A stretch of DNA of 32,598 bases, taken from the NCBI GenBank assembly GCA_947164795.1, contig CAMUXV010000009.1:1-32598 (forward strand). Reading direction: 5' to 3'. Made by a program: the position numbers and the translations under genes. This DNA is from an uncultured Caryophanales bacterium (lineage in GTDB: Bacteria; Bacillota_I; Bacilli_A; RF39; UBA660). How positions within the stretch are numbered: the first letter of the stretch is position 1; every line of letters starts with the position of its first letter. The notes beneath the pieces were generated by a model. It was not told where the DNA came from. It saw only the letters and a list, made by a program, of their open reading frames with translations, and ran no database searches. Positions 1 to 6,611 of this stretch are shown one piece after another.

Positions 1-193
1 CAATTAGGGTTTAAATAAAAGCTTTTTAGTGTCTACTTTTTATTGACAACTTCACAACTAAGTTAGTGTTTTAATATTTAAATGGCACCGGTAGTTACCC
101 ATTGTGAAACTACTTATGTGCTATCAGTTGCTAAATACAATATACCATAGATCGAAAGTATAGTAAATATTTACATATATCTTTTAAAGTAAC
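1..193. other. Gene-poor edge of the window
   Basis: No gene can be supported here. A 22-codon ORF begins at 81 (MAPVV...) but has no ribosome binding site. The segment 84-160 can fold weakly (GCAC...TAGTT with AACTA...GTGC). The 13-mer AGTGTCTACTTTT at 28-40 recurs at 30484-30496. This may be eroded intergenic DNA behind the minus-strand gene. Confidence 0.3.
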
Positions 194-859
194 CTATTGA
201 TCTTTCTTTTTCAATTGTAATTTTAAAATATCTACTGGTTCTGGTTCTTTCAAGTATTCTTTGATAGCAACTAGATTAAAATGTAAACATTCTAAAGTTT
301 CTTTGTATAATTCATTTAAACCCTTATAATCATATTTTTCATTATCGTCTTTATTAATTTCATGAGAACTATGATTTGTTAGTTCAGGAGAATTTACGTA
401 ATTTAATAATCCATTCAATACTAGTTGATCAGAATGAGTATAGGCATAAATTGTATTATCAGATGTTTTTTTAAATAATTCAGCATACTTCCTAAAAGTT
501 GGAAAATCATTATTCAATATCATTTCTATATATGCATATAAATCTGGAAGTTTATTATATGAATAATCATATATAACATAATTTTTATCATCTTCAGTAT
601 GATGAACTATGGTCTCTGGATATAAAGTTGCATCTGAAGAACGATGATGTTTAGTTCCGTAAAAGAAACGAGTAACTCTTTTTTCTATATTTTTCTTTGT
701 AACAGGCCATCTTGTTATTATATCTCCCCCTACTATTTCGCTACCAATCTTAACATAGCCATATTCCTTTAATTTTTCTAAAATTTCTTTTAATTTTTCT
801 TTATTATAATCAACAGAATAGAACTTTTCATTAGTTTCACTTTTTTCAATAAAATTCAT
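194..859 (-). CDS. Hypothetical protein, 221 aa, charged and soluble
   Basis: I do not recognise the family. The protein is Lys/Glu/Tyr-rich, with no signal peptide or membrane segment. The N-terminal 35 residues look helical (KEKLKEILEKLKEYGY), the middle carries several His and Tyr (FYGTKHHRSS, IVHHTEDD), and the C-terminus is again helical and ends in KKKDQ. The start is supported by AAAGGAGATAGCTT directly before the ATG, and by a promoter (TTGAAT, 17-base spacer, TATAAT at 910-882). It is a single-gene unit behind the terminator of tRNA-Trp and reads away from hisS. Real gene: likely. Function: unknown. Confidence 0.7.
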   Translation of the reverse strand: MNFIEKSETNEKFYSVDYNKEKLKEILEKLKEYGYVKIGSEIVGGDIITRWPVTKKNIEKRVTRFFYGTKHHRSSDATLYPETIVHHTEDDKNYVIYDYSYNKLPDLYAYIEMILNNDFPTFRKYAELFKKTSDNTIYAYTHSDQLVLNGLLNYVNSPELTNHSSHEINKDDNEKYDYKGLNELYKETLECLHFNLVAIKEYLKEPEPVDILKLQLKKKDQ

Positions 860-881
860 AAGCTATCTCCTTTGATAATTT

Positions 882-910
882 ATTATAAACATTATTTTAT
901 AAAAATTCAA
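882..910 (-). promoter_or_regulatory. Sigma-A-type promoter of the 194-859 gene
   Basis: On the minus strand TTGAAT (910-905), a 17-base spacer, then TATAAT (887-882), about 25 bases before the start codon. This fits a primary-sigma promoter. Confidence 0.65.
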
Positions 911-914
911 TATT

Positions 915-947
915 TTTTATAAAAAACTCTAACTAATTAGTTAGAGT
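915..947 (-). terminator. Terminator behind tRNA-Trp
   Basis: A perfect 22-base palindrome (926-947, centre TAATTA) is followed on the minus strand by a run of six T. It ends the tRNA-Trp transcript before the next promoter. Confidence 0.75.
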
Positions 948-959
948 AAAAATTCTAAA

Positions 960-1033
960 TGGCAGGGGATGAGAGAATCGAACTCCCAACAGTGGTTTTG
1001 GAGACCATTATTATACCATTTAACTAATCCCCT
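960..1033 (-). tRNA. tRNA-Trp (anticodon CCA)
   Basis: On the minus strand the gene starts AGGGGAT and ends ATCCCCTGCCA, giving a 7-bp acceptor stem, discriminator G and encoded CCA. The anticodon loop CTCCAAA on a GGT/ACC stem gives anticodon CCA, which reads UGG only. TTCGATTC forms the T loop. No UGA-reading Trp tRNA is visible, in agreement with TGA being used as stop. Confidence 0.95.
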
Positions 1034-1044
1034 GAGACATATTA

Positions 1045-1073
1045 ATTTTATAATATTTTATGTGTATTGTCAA
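1045..1073 (-). promoter_or_regulatory. Promoter of tRNA-Trp
   Basis: On the minus strand TTGACA (1073-1068), 17 bases, TAAAAT (1050-1045). It is divergent from the hisS promoter and 18 bases away from its -35. Confidence 0.75.
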
Positions 1074-1091
1074 TAAATTGGGTATAAATAA

Positions 1092-1120
1092 TTGACTTTT
1101 TAGTAAATATACTTTAAAAT
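1092..1120 (+). promoter_or_regulatory. Promoter of hisS
   Basis: TTGACT (1092-1097), 17-base spacer, TAAAAT (1115-1120). Transcription would begin near 1127. This rules out the upstream in-frame TTG at 1125 as the hisS start. Confidence 0.75.
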
Positions 1121-1145
1121 TTAGTTGGAAGAAAGAGGTAATATT

Positions 1146-2453
1146 ATGAATAAAGTAGAACCTAGAACACTACCTGGGTTTATGGAATTATATCCAAATG
1201 AACAGTTAGTATTCAATAATATAAAAAAGGTAATTGAAGAAACATATCAAAGTTATGGCTTTTATCCATTAGATACTCCCGTAATAGAGTCTTCGGATGT
1301 ATTACTAGCTAAAGCCGGAGGAGAAACAGAAAAACAAATATATCGTTTTACTAAAGGGGATAATGATTTGTCACTTAGATTTGATTTAACTGTACCACTA
1401 GCTAAATATGTGGCTAAAAGATATAACGAATTAACTTTTCCTTTTAAGAGATATCAAATAGGTAAAGTATATCGTGGAGAAAGACCACAAAAAGGAAGAT
1501 TTAGAGAATTCTATCAATGTGATATCGATGTAATAGGAGATGAATCTCTATCTATTATGTTTGATGCTGAAATGCCTAGTATTATCTATGACATCTTTAA
1601 AAAATTAAATATTGGAGAATTTGTTATCAGACTAAATAACCGTAAAGTACTAGGAGGTTTCTTTGAGTATTTAGAGTTAACTGATAAAGTAACTGATATC
1701 TTAAGAATAATAGATAAGTTAGAAAAGATAGGTACTGATAAAGTAATTAAAGAATTAGAAGAACTTTCTATTACTAGTGATAAGATAGATAAAATAATTA
1801 ATTTTATAAATGTTAAAGGAACAAATAATGAGAAGATAAAATCATTAAGAGATATGAATATTAATAATGATACTTTTATCACTGGCTTAAATGAATTAGA
1901 AACAGTAATCAATACCATGAGATTAATGGGAATAAATGAAGATAACTTTGAAATAGATTTAACTATTGCTAGAGGACTAGATTACTATACTGGTACAGTA
2001 TATGAAACAATACTTAAAGATTATCCTAATATAGGAAGTGTATGTTCTGGCGGTAGATATGATGATTTAGCGGGCTTTTATACAGATAAAAAATTACCAG
2101 GAGTAGGTATATCTATTGGACTTACTAGATTATTTGATCAATTATTAGATAATAAAATAATAAGTATTGATGAAGTATCAATAACTGATATGTTAATCAT
2201 ACCATTCTGTGAAAACTATGAGTATATATTTAATATTTATAATACTTTAAGAAAGAATAATATTAAAGTAGATATCTGCTATATAGATAAAGGATTCAAA
2301 CAAAAGATGAAATATGCTAATAAGATAAATGTTAAATATACAATCCTTATTGGTGAAGATGAAATAAAACAAAATGTTGTTACTTTAAAAAATATGGTAA
2401 CAGGAGAACAAGAAAAACTTACTATAGAAGAATTATTAGAAAAGGAACTTTAA
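1146..2453 (+). CDS. hisS: Histidyl-tRNA synthetase
   Basis: Class II aminoacyl-tRNA synthetase that charges tRNA-His with histidine using ATP. At 435 aa it has the usual bacterial length. Motif 2 is RYQIGKVYRGERPQKGR with the following EFYQCDID. The histidine-specific motif is ARGLDYYTGTVYE, and motif 3 is GVGISIGLTRL. The C-terminal anticodon-binding domain follows (about residues 340-435). I chose ATG 1146 because GAAAGAGGTAATATT precedes it, while the upstream in-frame TTG lies at the predicted transcription start. No T-box leader is present. The gene for its substrate tRNA follows 85 bases downstream with its own promoter. Confidence 0.97.
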   Translation: MNKVEPRTLPGFMELYPNEQLVFNNIKKVIEETYQSYGFYPLDTPVIESSDVLLAKAGGETEKQIYRFTKGDNDLSLRFDLTVPLAKYVAKRYNELTFPFKRYQIGKVYRGERPQKGRFREFYQCDIDVIGDESLSIMFDAEMPSIIYDIFKKLNIGEFVIRLNNRKVLGGFFEYLELTDKVTDILRIIDKLEKIGTDKVIKELEELSITSDKIDKIINFINVKGTNNEKIKSLRDMNINNDTFITGLNELETVINTMRLMGINEDNFEIDLTIARGLDYYTGTVYETILKDYPNIGSVCSGGRYDDLAGFYTDKKLPGVGISIGLTRLFDQLLDNKIISIDEVSITDMLIIPFCENYEYIFNIYNTLRKNNIKVDICYIDKGFKQKMKYANKINVKYTILIGEDEIKQNVVTLKNMVTGEQEKLTIEELLEKEL

Positions 2454-2469
2454 TTGTTTCTTTTCTTTA
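2439..2469 (+). terminator. Terminator overlapping the hisS stop codon
   Basis: GAAAAGGAAC (2439-2448) pairs with GTTTCTTTTC (2456-2465), 10 bp with one G-U pair. The stop codon lies in the loop and a short T-rich tail follows. Confidence 0.5.
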
Positions 2470-2496
2470 TATATAAGGATATTAAACTAAATATAC

Positions 2497-2525
2497 TTGA
2501 CTAATATATAAAACTATGATAAAAT
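2497..2525 (+). promoter_or_regulatory. Promoter of tRNA-His
   Basis: TTGACT, 17 bases, TAAAAT: the same hexamers and spacing as the hisS promoter. It ends 13 bases before the tRNA. Confidence 0.7.
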
Positions 2526-2538
2526 TTATCTTGTCAAT

Positions 2539-2615
2539 GGCGGAATTGGTGAAGTGGTTAACACGGTGGATTGTGGTTCCATTATGCGTGGGTTCGATTC
2601 CCACATTCCGCCCCA
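2539..2615 (+). tRNA. tRNA-His (anticodon GTG)
   Basis: The gene carries the histidine-specific extra 5' base: G-1 at 2539 faces C73, followed by encoded CCA. The anticodon stem-loop GGATTGTGGTTCC gives GTG. The T loop is TTCGATT. It lies between hisS and the serS leader. Confidence 0.95.
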
Positions 2616-2624
2616 TTTTAATAT

Positions 2625-2821
2625 GTTGATGGGGATATGACTTATATAAATATTATATAGAGAGTTACTGTTTGGTGAAAAGTAATTAATAAATATATTA
2701 GTTTCTACCTCGGAGTGAAATTTAATAAATTTCCGGTTTAAAGCCGTTATCAAAATTAAGGTAAATAAAAGGATGGTACCGTGCTTATTGCACTCCTTAG
2801 TGTACTATTCTTTTTTCTTTT
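2625..2821 (+). promoter_or_regulatory. T-box riboswitch, serine-specific, for DUF1653-serS-cysS
   Basis: The leader senses uncharged tRNA and opens transcription of the downstream operon. The T-box core AAAGGATGGTACCGTG is at 2768-2783. Upstream, GGGG (2631-2634) can pair with CCTC (2708-2711) as the base of stem I. TCT (2704-2706), followed by the usual purine, sits at the specifier position and is a serine codon, which agrees with serS downstream. The terminator alternative ends in a T run. The specifier is inferred from position and context and was not modelled. No separate promoter is obvious between tRNA-His and the leader, so transcription may read through from the tRNA-His promoter. 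Confidence 0.85.
2771..2821 (+). terminator. T-box terminator hairpin
   Basis: GGATGGTAC (2771-2779) pairs with GTACTATTC (2802-2810), including G-U pairs. An inner GTGC/GCAC stem lies within it, and TTTTTTCTTTT follows. The 5' arm is the T-box sequence itself, so antiterminator and terminator are mutually exclusive. Confidence 0.75.
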
Positions 2822-2835
2822 AGAAAGGATGTATT

Positions 2836-3081
2836 ATGAGAGAAATTAAATTAAATACTATTTATAGACATTTTAAAGGAGATAGTTACTTAGTAATGGA
2901 CATTGTTATAGATTCCGAAACAGGTAAAGAAATGGTATTATATAAAGGACTATACGGAGATTGTCCTTGCTATGTAAGACCACTAGATATGTTCTTATCC
3001 GAAGTAGATCATAATAAATATCCAGATATTAAACAGAAATATAGATTTGAAGAAATAAATATAGAAAGGAAGAATAACTGA
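2836..3081 (+). CDS. DUF1653 family protein
   Basis: An 81-aa protein with the signature of the small DUF1653 family: YRHFKGDSYLV near the N-terminus, then SETGKEMVLYKGLYGD and VRPLDMF. No biochemical role is established for the family that I can name. It is the first gene behind the serine T-box, and its TGA shares one base with the serS ATG (TGATG). It is therefore translationally coupled to serS and regulated by serine tRNA charging. The ATG is preceded by AGAAAGGATGTATT. Confidence 0.85.
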   Translation: MREIKLNTIYRHFKGDSYLVMDIVIDSETGKEMVLYKGLYGDCPCYVRPLDMFLSEVDHNKYPDIKQKYRFEEINIERKNN

Positions 3082-4361
3082 TGATAGATATTAAATTAAT
3101 TAGAGAGAATCCTGATTTAGTAAAAGAGAATATTAAAAAGAAATTTCAAGATGAAAAATTACCATTAGTAGATACTGTTTATGAATTAGATAAAGAGTAT
3201 CGATGTATTAGGGTAGAAGCAGATACTAATAGAAAGAATAGAAATGATATAAGTGATCAAATAGGAACTTTAATGCGTGAAGGTAAAAAAGAAGAAGGAC
3301 TTCTCTTAAAAGAAAAAGTAGTAGAGATTAATAAGAAACTTGATGACTTAGAAGTAAAAGAAAAAGAACTAGAAGAAAAAATAAAAAATATTATGTATAA
3401 GATTCCGAATATTATTGATTCTTCTGTACCTATTGGTAAAGATGATAGCGAAAATGTTGAAGTAGAAAGATTTGGAGAAGCAAAAGTACCTAATTATGAA
3501 TTACCATATCATGCTGATATTATGTGTACTTTTAATGGCTTAGATAAAGATGCTGCAGGTAGAACAAGCGGTAATGGTTTCTATTACTTAATGGGAGATA
3601 TGGCTAGATTATCTAGTGCAATGCTTTCATATGCTAGAGATTATATGATAAATAAAGGATTTATTTATTGTATACCACCATTTATGATAAAGAGTGATGT
3701 TGTGGGTGGTGTAATGTCATTTTCAGAAATGTATGCCATGATGTATAAAATAGAGGGAGAAGACTTATACTTAATAGGTACTAGTGAACATTCTATGATT
3801 GGTAAATTTAAAGGAGAATTATTAAAGAAGGAAACTCTTCCTATTACTATGACTTCATATAGTCCATGTTTTAGAAAAGAAGTAGGAGCTCATGGTATTG
3901 AAGAAAGAGGCATATATAGAGTACATCAATTTGAAAAACAAGAAATGATAGTATTATGTGAACCAGAAGAATCAATGGACTGGTATAATAAGATGTGGAA
4001 ATATACTGTCGAGATATTTAGAAATATGAATATACCAGTAAGACAATTAGAATGTTGTTCTGGCGATTTAGCGGATCTTAAAGTAAAATCATGTGATATA
4101 GAAGCATGGAGTCCAAGACAGCGAAAATACTTTGAAGTAGGTTCATGTTCAAATCTAGGAGATGCCCAAGCTAGAAGATTATCAATAAGAATAAAAGGAG
4201 AGAAAGGTAATTATTATCCGCATACTTTAAATAATACAGTAGTGGCTAATACAAGAGCCTTAATAGCATTATTAGAAAATAATTATAATGAAGATGGAAG
4301 TATTACTATTCCAGAAGTGTTAAGGCCTTACATGGGCGGTATGGAAAAAATAGAAAGATAA
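3081..4361 (+). CDS. serS: Seryl-tRNA synthetase
   Basis: Class II synthetase of 426 aa that charges tRNA-Ser. Residues 1-110 form the long antiparallel coiled-coil arm (Lys/Glu heptads such as KKLDDLEVKEKELEEKIK) that grips the long variable arm of tRNA-Ser. Motif 2 is FRKEVGAHG with RVHQFEKQE. Motif 3 includes EVGSCSNLGDAQARR. It is coupled to DUF1653 by a one-base overlap and followed 25 bases later by cysS with no terminator between. All three genes sit under the serine T-box. Confidence 0.97.
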   Translation: MIDIKLIRENPDLVKENIKKKFQDEKLPLVDTVYELDKEYRCIRVEADTNRKNRNDISDQIGTLMREGKKEEGLLLKEKVVEINKKLDDLEVKEKELEEKIKNIMYKIPNIIDSSVPIGKDDSENVEVERFGEAKVPNYELPYHADIMCTFNGLDKDAAGRTSGNGFYYLMGDMARLSSAMLSYARDYMINKGFIYCIPPFMIKSDVVGGVMSFSEMYAMMYKIEGEDLYLIGTSEHSMIGKFKGELLKKETLPITMTSYSPCFRKEVGAHGIEERGIYRVHQFEKQEMIVLCEPEESMDWYNKMWKYTVEIFRNMNIPVRQLECCSGDLADLKVKSCDIEAWSPRQRKYFEVGSCSNLGDAQARRLSIRIKGEKGNYYPHTLNNTVVANTRALIALLENNYNEDGSITIPEVLRPYMGGMEKIER

Positions 4362-4386
4362 TAAATATAATATAAAGGAGGTAGTT

Positions 4387-5778
4387 ATGTTTTTATATAA
4401 TACATTAACTAAATGTAAAGAAGAATTTATTCCTCATAATAAAGATTTAGTTACCATGTATACATGTGGTCCAACAGTGTACCACTATGCACATATTGGT
4501 AACTTAAGAACATATATAATTGAAGATGTTTTAGAAAAAACATTAAATTATTTAGGATATAAAGTTAAAAGATGTATGAATATTACTGATGTAGGACATT
4601 TATCATCAGACGCTGATACTGGTGAAGATAAAATGGTAAAGGGAGCTAAAAGAGAACACAAAACAGTTCTAGAAATAGCAGAGTTTTATACAAATACTTT
4701 TAAAGAAGACTGTCAAAAACTAAATATTAAATGGCCAGAAATAATAGTTCCTGCTACTAGTCAAATTCCTGAATATATTGATTTTATTAAAGTATTATTT
4801 GATAAAGGATATGCATATTTATCAAATGGTAATGTATATTTTGATACTTCAAAATTAGATGACTACTATAAACTTACTAATCATAACGAAGAAGAGTTAT
4901 TATCAGGAGTAAGAGACACTGTAGATGAAGATACTAATAAAAAAAATAAAACAGATTTTGTTTTATGGTTTACTAAATCTAAATTTGATGATCAAGAGTT
5001 AAAGTGGGATAGTCCTTGGGGTAGAGGATATCCTGGATGGCATATCGAGTGTTCTTGTATTTCTCTTAAATATCTTGGAGAAAATTTAGACATTCACTGT
5101 GGTGGTGTTGATAATATTTTTCCTCACCATACAAATGAAATAGCTCAGACGGAAAGTTATTTAGGAAAAAAATGGTGTAATTATTGGTTCCATACTGAAT
5201 TTTTAAATGATAGTACAGGAAAAATGAGTAAATCAAAGGGAGAATTCCTAACCGTATCATTACTTGAAGAAAAAGGCTACAATCCTTTGGCATATAGATA
5301 TTTATGCTTAATTAGTCCTTATCGTAAACAATTAACATTTAGTTATGAAGTATTGAATGGAACTAGTACTCAATATAATAAATTAAAACAAAGAGTATTA
5401 TCTCTTACTGATAATGGAGAATTAAATAATAAAGACTTTGATAATTATAATAATCAATTTAAAGAATGTCTTTCAAATGATTTAAATACTTCTAGTGCTA
5501 TTACAGTATTATTTGATTTATTAAAAGATAATAATGTTAGTGATAAGACTAAGAAAGCATTAGTAGAATCTTTTGATAAAGTATTATCTTTAGATTTATT
5601 AAAAGAAGAAGAAATAGATACTAAGTTAGATTCTTATGTTAAAGAAATGATTGAGAAAAGATCTTTAGCTAAAAAGAATAAGGATTATGAAGAAGCAGAT
5701 AGAATTAGAAAAGAACTATCTGATAAGGGAATTGAACTTATTGATACAAGAGAAGGAACTACTTATAAAATTAAGTAA
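4387..5778 (+). CDS. cysS: Cysteinyl-tRNA synthetase
   Basis: Class I synthetase of 463 aa, normal length, charging tRNA-Cys. [16 protein letters not shown] contains the first zinc Cys and the HIGH-type signature. GWHIECS and [13 protein letters not shown] give the remaining zinc ligands. GKMSKSKGE is the KMSKS loop. The C-terminal helical anticodon-binding domain ends near the stop. AAAGGAGGTAGTT precedes the ATG. As the last gene of the serine T-box operon, its expression should follow serine tRNA charging, which is unusual for a cysteine enzyme but makes sense because cysteine is made from serine. Confidence 0.97.
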   Translation: MFLYNTLTKCKEEFIPHNKDLVTMYTCGPTVYHYAHIGNLRTYIIEDVLEKTLNYLGYKVKRCMNITDVGHLSSDADTGEDKMVKGAKREHKTVLEIAEFYTNTFKEDCQKLNIKWPEIIVPATSQIPEYIDFIKVLFDKGYAYLSNGNVYFDTSKLDDYYKLTNHNEEELLSGVRDTVDEDTNKKNKTDFVLWFTKSKFDDQELKWDSPWGRGYPGWHIECSCISLKYLGENLDIHCGGVDNIFPHHTNEIAQTESYLGKKWCNYWFHTEFLNDSTGKMSKSKGEFLTVSLLEEKGYNPLAYRYLCLISPYRKQLTFSYEVLNGTSTQYNKLKQRVLSLTDNGELNNKDFDNYNNQFKECLSNDLNTSSAITVLFDLLKDNNVSDKTKKALVESFDKVLSLDLLKEEEIDTKLDSYVKEMIEKRSLAKKNKDYEEADRIRKELSDKGIELIDTREGTTYKIK

Positions 5779-5789
5779 TTCCTTTTTTT
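5755..5789 (+). terminator. Terminator overlapping the cysS stop codon
   Basis: GGAACTACTTA (5755-5765) pairs with TAAGTAATTCC (5772-5782) with one mismatch, then seven T. Confidence 0.75.
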
Positions 5790-5794
5790 AATTA

Positions 5795-5862
5795 ACCGCT
5801 TACGCTAACTCATTAACGATAGTTAATTCGCGGAAATCTTCTAGGAGAGTATCCATTATAGA
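5795..5862 (+). other. Structured intergenic element A (paralogue of 20294-20360)
   Basis: This conserved block lies behind cysS. It reads CGCTAAC, an ATTAAC/GTTAAT hairpin, CGCGGAAAT, a CTTCTA...GGAGAG hairpin, then CCAT and ATAGA. The same order occurs behind rnc at 20294-20360, where the stem is GGATTAAC/GTTAATCC and the second hairpin is CTTCT/AGAAG. Loop lengths and stem bases differ while single-stranded words are kept, which suggests a folded RNA or a protein-binding site. Strand is not certain. I cannot match it to a named RNA family. Confidence 0.5.
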
Positions 5863-5884
5863 AATGAAATGCAAGATAAACAGA

Positions 5885-5913
5885 TTGAAAACAATATAAT
5901 TATTTGGTATAAT
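5885..5913 (+). promoter_or_regulatory. Promoter of the Cys-rich protein gene
   Basis: TTGAAA (5885-5890), 17 bases, TATAAT (5908-5913), 20 bases before the ATG. Confidence 0.7.
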
Positions 5914-5933
5914 ATCAATACGGAGGGTTATGT

Positions 5934-6197
5934 ATGAAAATAAAAAAATGTTGTGGTAATTGTTTTCATGGACATTACAATTTAAGTGAACGAGGAGAAG
6001 AATTATATTGTACTGAAAATGGATATTCAGAAGTAGATGTTGATTCTAATTACTGCTGCGAGGAACATATATTTGAAGAAGGATATGAAGAAGAAATGTT
6101 GAAATTATTTGAAATAATAAAAATATTAGGTATTCTTAACTATGCTATAAAAACAGATAAGCCTAAAACAAGAGAAAAGGTAATTAAAAAACATTAA
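5934..6197 (+). CDS. Cys-rich small hypothetical protein, probable zinc-binding
   Basis: An 87-aa protein. The N-terminal half has KCCGNCFHGH, then YCTENGY, then NYCCEEH, a cysteine/histidine pattern like a small zinc ribbon. The C-terminal half is a likely helix (EEEMLKLFEIIKILGI) and a basic tail. GGAGGG precedes ATG 5934. An overlapping ATG at 5930 is out of frame. It is a single-gene unit with its own promoter and terminator. Function unknown; zinc binding is inferred from Cys spacing. Confidence 0.7.
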   Translation: MKIKKCCGNCFHGHYNLSERGEELYCTENGYSEVDVDSNYCCEEHIFEEGYEEEMLKLFEIIKILGILNYAIKTDKPKTREKVIKKH

Positions 6198-6200
6198 AAA

Positions 6201-6226
6201 ATACACATACAAGTGTATATTTTTTT
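6201..6226 (+). terminator. Terminator of the Cys-rich protein gene
   Basis: ATACAC (6201-6206) and GTGTAT (6213-6218) form a hairpin followed by a run of six or seven T. Confidence 0.7.
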
Positions 6227-6237
6227 GAGATTTAATG

Positions 6238-6266
6238 TTGCCTGTATTTGTAATAAGTGATATAAT
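6238..6266 (+). promoter_or_regulatory. Promoter of the TA1 toxin mRNA
   Basis: TTGCCT (6238-6243), 17 bases, TATAAT (6261-6266). Transcription would start near 6273. Confidence 0.7.
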
Positions 6267-6330
6267 TTTATTAGAGAATATTTAGTAGTCCGAGTGTCTG
6301 CCTTCATCCTAATAGGAAGGAGGTGATATG

Positions 6331-6423
6331 GTGAAAAAACGTGAATACGTTTGTAAAGTTCTTCTTTACATAGCCATAATTTTATTCCTTCTATTAATGA
6401 TAATAATAGTAATAAAAAAATGA
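6331..6423 (+). CDS. TA1: hydrophobic peptide toxin of a type I toxin-antitoxin system
   Basis: A 30-codon ORF beginning with GTG: basic N-terminus (KKREYVCK), one hydrophobic segment of about 18 residues (VLLYIAIILFLLLMIII) and a KK end. This is the shape of membrane-active type I toxins of Firmicutes (TxpA/BsrG-like in organisation; I do not claim sequence homology). The SD AGGAGGTGAT is perfect. GTG 6331 has better spacing than the ATG at 6328. CCTTC (6301-6305) can pair with GAAGG (6316-6320) next to the SD, which would reduce translation. A convergent antisense RNA overlaps the 3' end. Two related units lie at 20412-20765 and 21728-22082. Confidence 0.75.
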   Translation: MKKREYVCKVLLYIAIILFLLLMIIIVIKK

Positions 6424-6527
6424 CACTTAAGCATTTAACTTAAATGTCTCTTCAATGAAAATTGGGTAGACATTCGGCATGCAAAACTGAATGTTCCCTC
6501 TTTTATTTTATGCGAGTATTTCCCTGC
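6414..6527 (-). ncRNA. TA1 antisense RNA antitoxin
   Basis: Predicted RNA of about 110 nt from the minus strand. It starts near 6527 and ends at hairpin 6448-6422 followed by seven T (6420-6414). On the minus strand this hairpin has a G-U pair, whereas on the plus strand it would have a C-A mismatch, so the fold favours the antisense RNA. It is complementary to the last bases of the toxin ORF and to the whole 3' UTR. By analogy with known type I systems it should pair with the toxin mRNA and trigger decay or block translation. Confidence 0.7.
6470..6510 (+). terminator. Terminator of the TA1 toxin mRNA
   Basis: ACATTCGG (6470-6477) pairs with CTGAATGT (6487-6494), 8 bp with a G-U pair on the plus strand that would be an A-C mismatch on the minus strand. 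TCCCTCTTTTATTTTA follows. Confidence 0.6.
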
Positions 6528-6533
6528 AAATAC

Positions 6534-6562
6534 ATAATAACACAAAATTAAGTATTTTGCAA
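6534..6562 (-). promoter_or_regulatory. Promoter of the TA1 antisense RNA
   Basis: On the minus strand TTGCAA (6562-6557), 17 bases, TATTAT (6539-6534). The -35 overlaps the upstream region of the plus-strand promoter for the next gene. Confidence 0.7.
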
Positions 6563-6583
6563 GTTTATCTTTTATGCTATAAT
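6555..6583 (+). promoter_or_regulatory. Promoter of the DUF6054-membrane protein pair
   Basis: Extended -10 TGC-TATAAT (6575-6583) with a weak -35 (TTTTGC, 6555-6560) 17 bases upstream. It overlaps the divergent antisense promoter, so the two may compete. Confidence 0.55.
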
Positions 6584-6611
6584 ATAATTAAGTATAAGGA
6601 GAGTAGGTATA

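Noticed and set aside
28-40. Insertion sequence end, because AGTGTCTACTTTT recurs at 30484-30496
   Set aside because: Only 13 bases are shared, no transposase or target duplication is visible, and at 30471-30494 the word is one arm of a terminator-like hairpin.
81-149. 22-codon ORF at the left edge
   Set aside because: No ribosome binding site and no recognisable sequence. Probably chance.
1125-1145. Upstream TTG start for hisS giving seven extra residues
   Set aside because: The predicted transcription start is near 1127, and GAGGT before ATG 1146 is the proper SD.
2526-2753. 75-aa minus-strand ORF
   Set aside because: It overlaps tRNA-His and the T-box leader and is a shadow of structured RNA.
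5795-5862. Twister or hammerhead ribozyme, or integron attC site
   Set aside because: CGC-TAAC and GCGG recall the start of a twister, but the required inner GCC and GGAGGG parts are missing. No hammerhead core CTGATGA/GAAA is present. The GTTRRRY/RYYYAAC arms of attC are in the wrong order.
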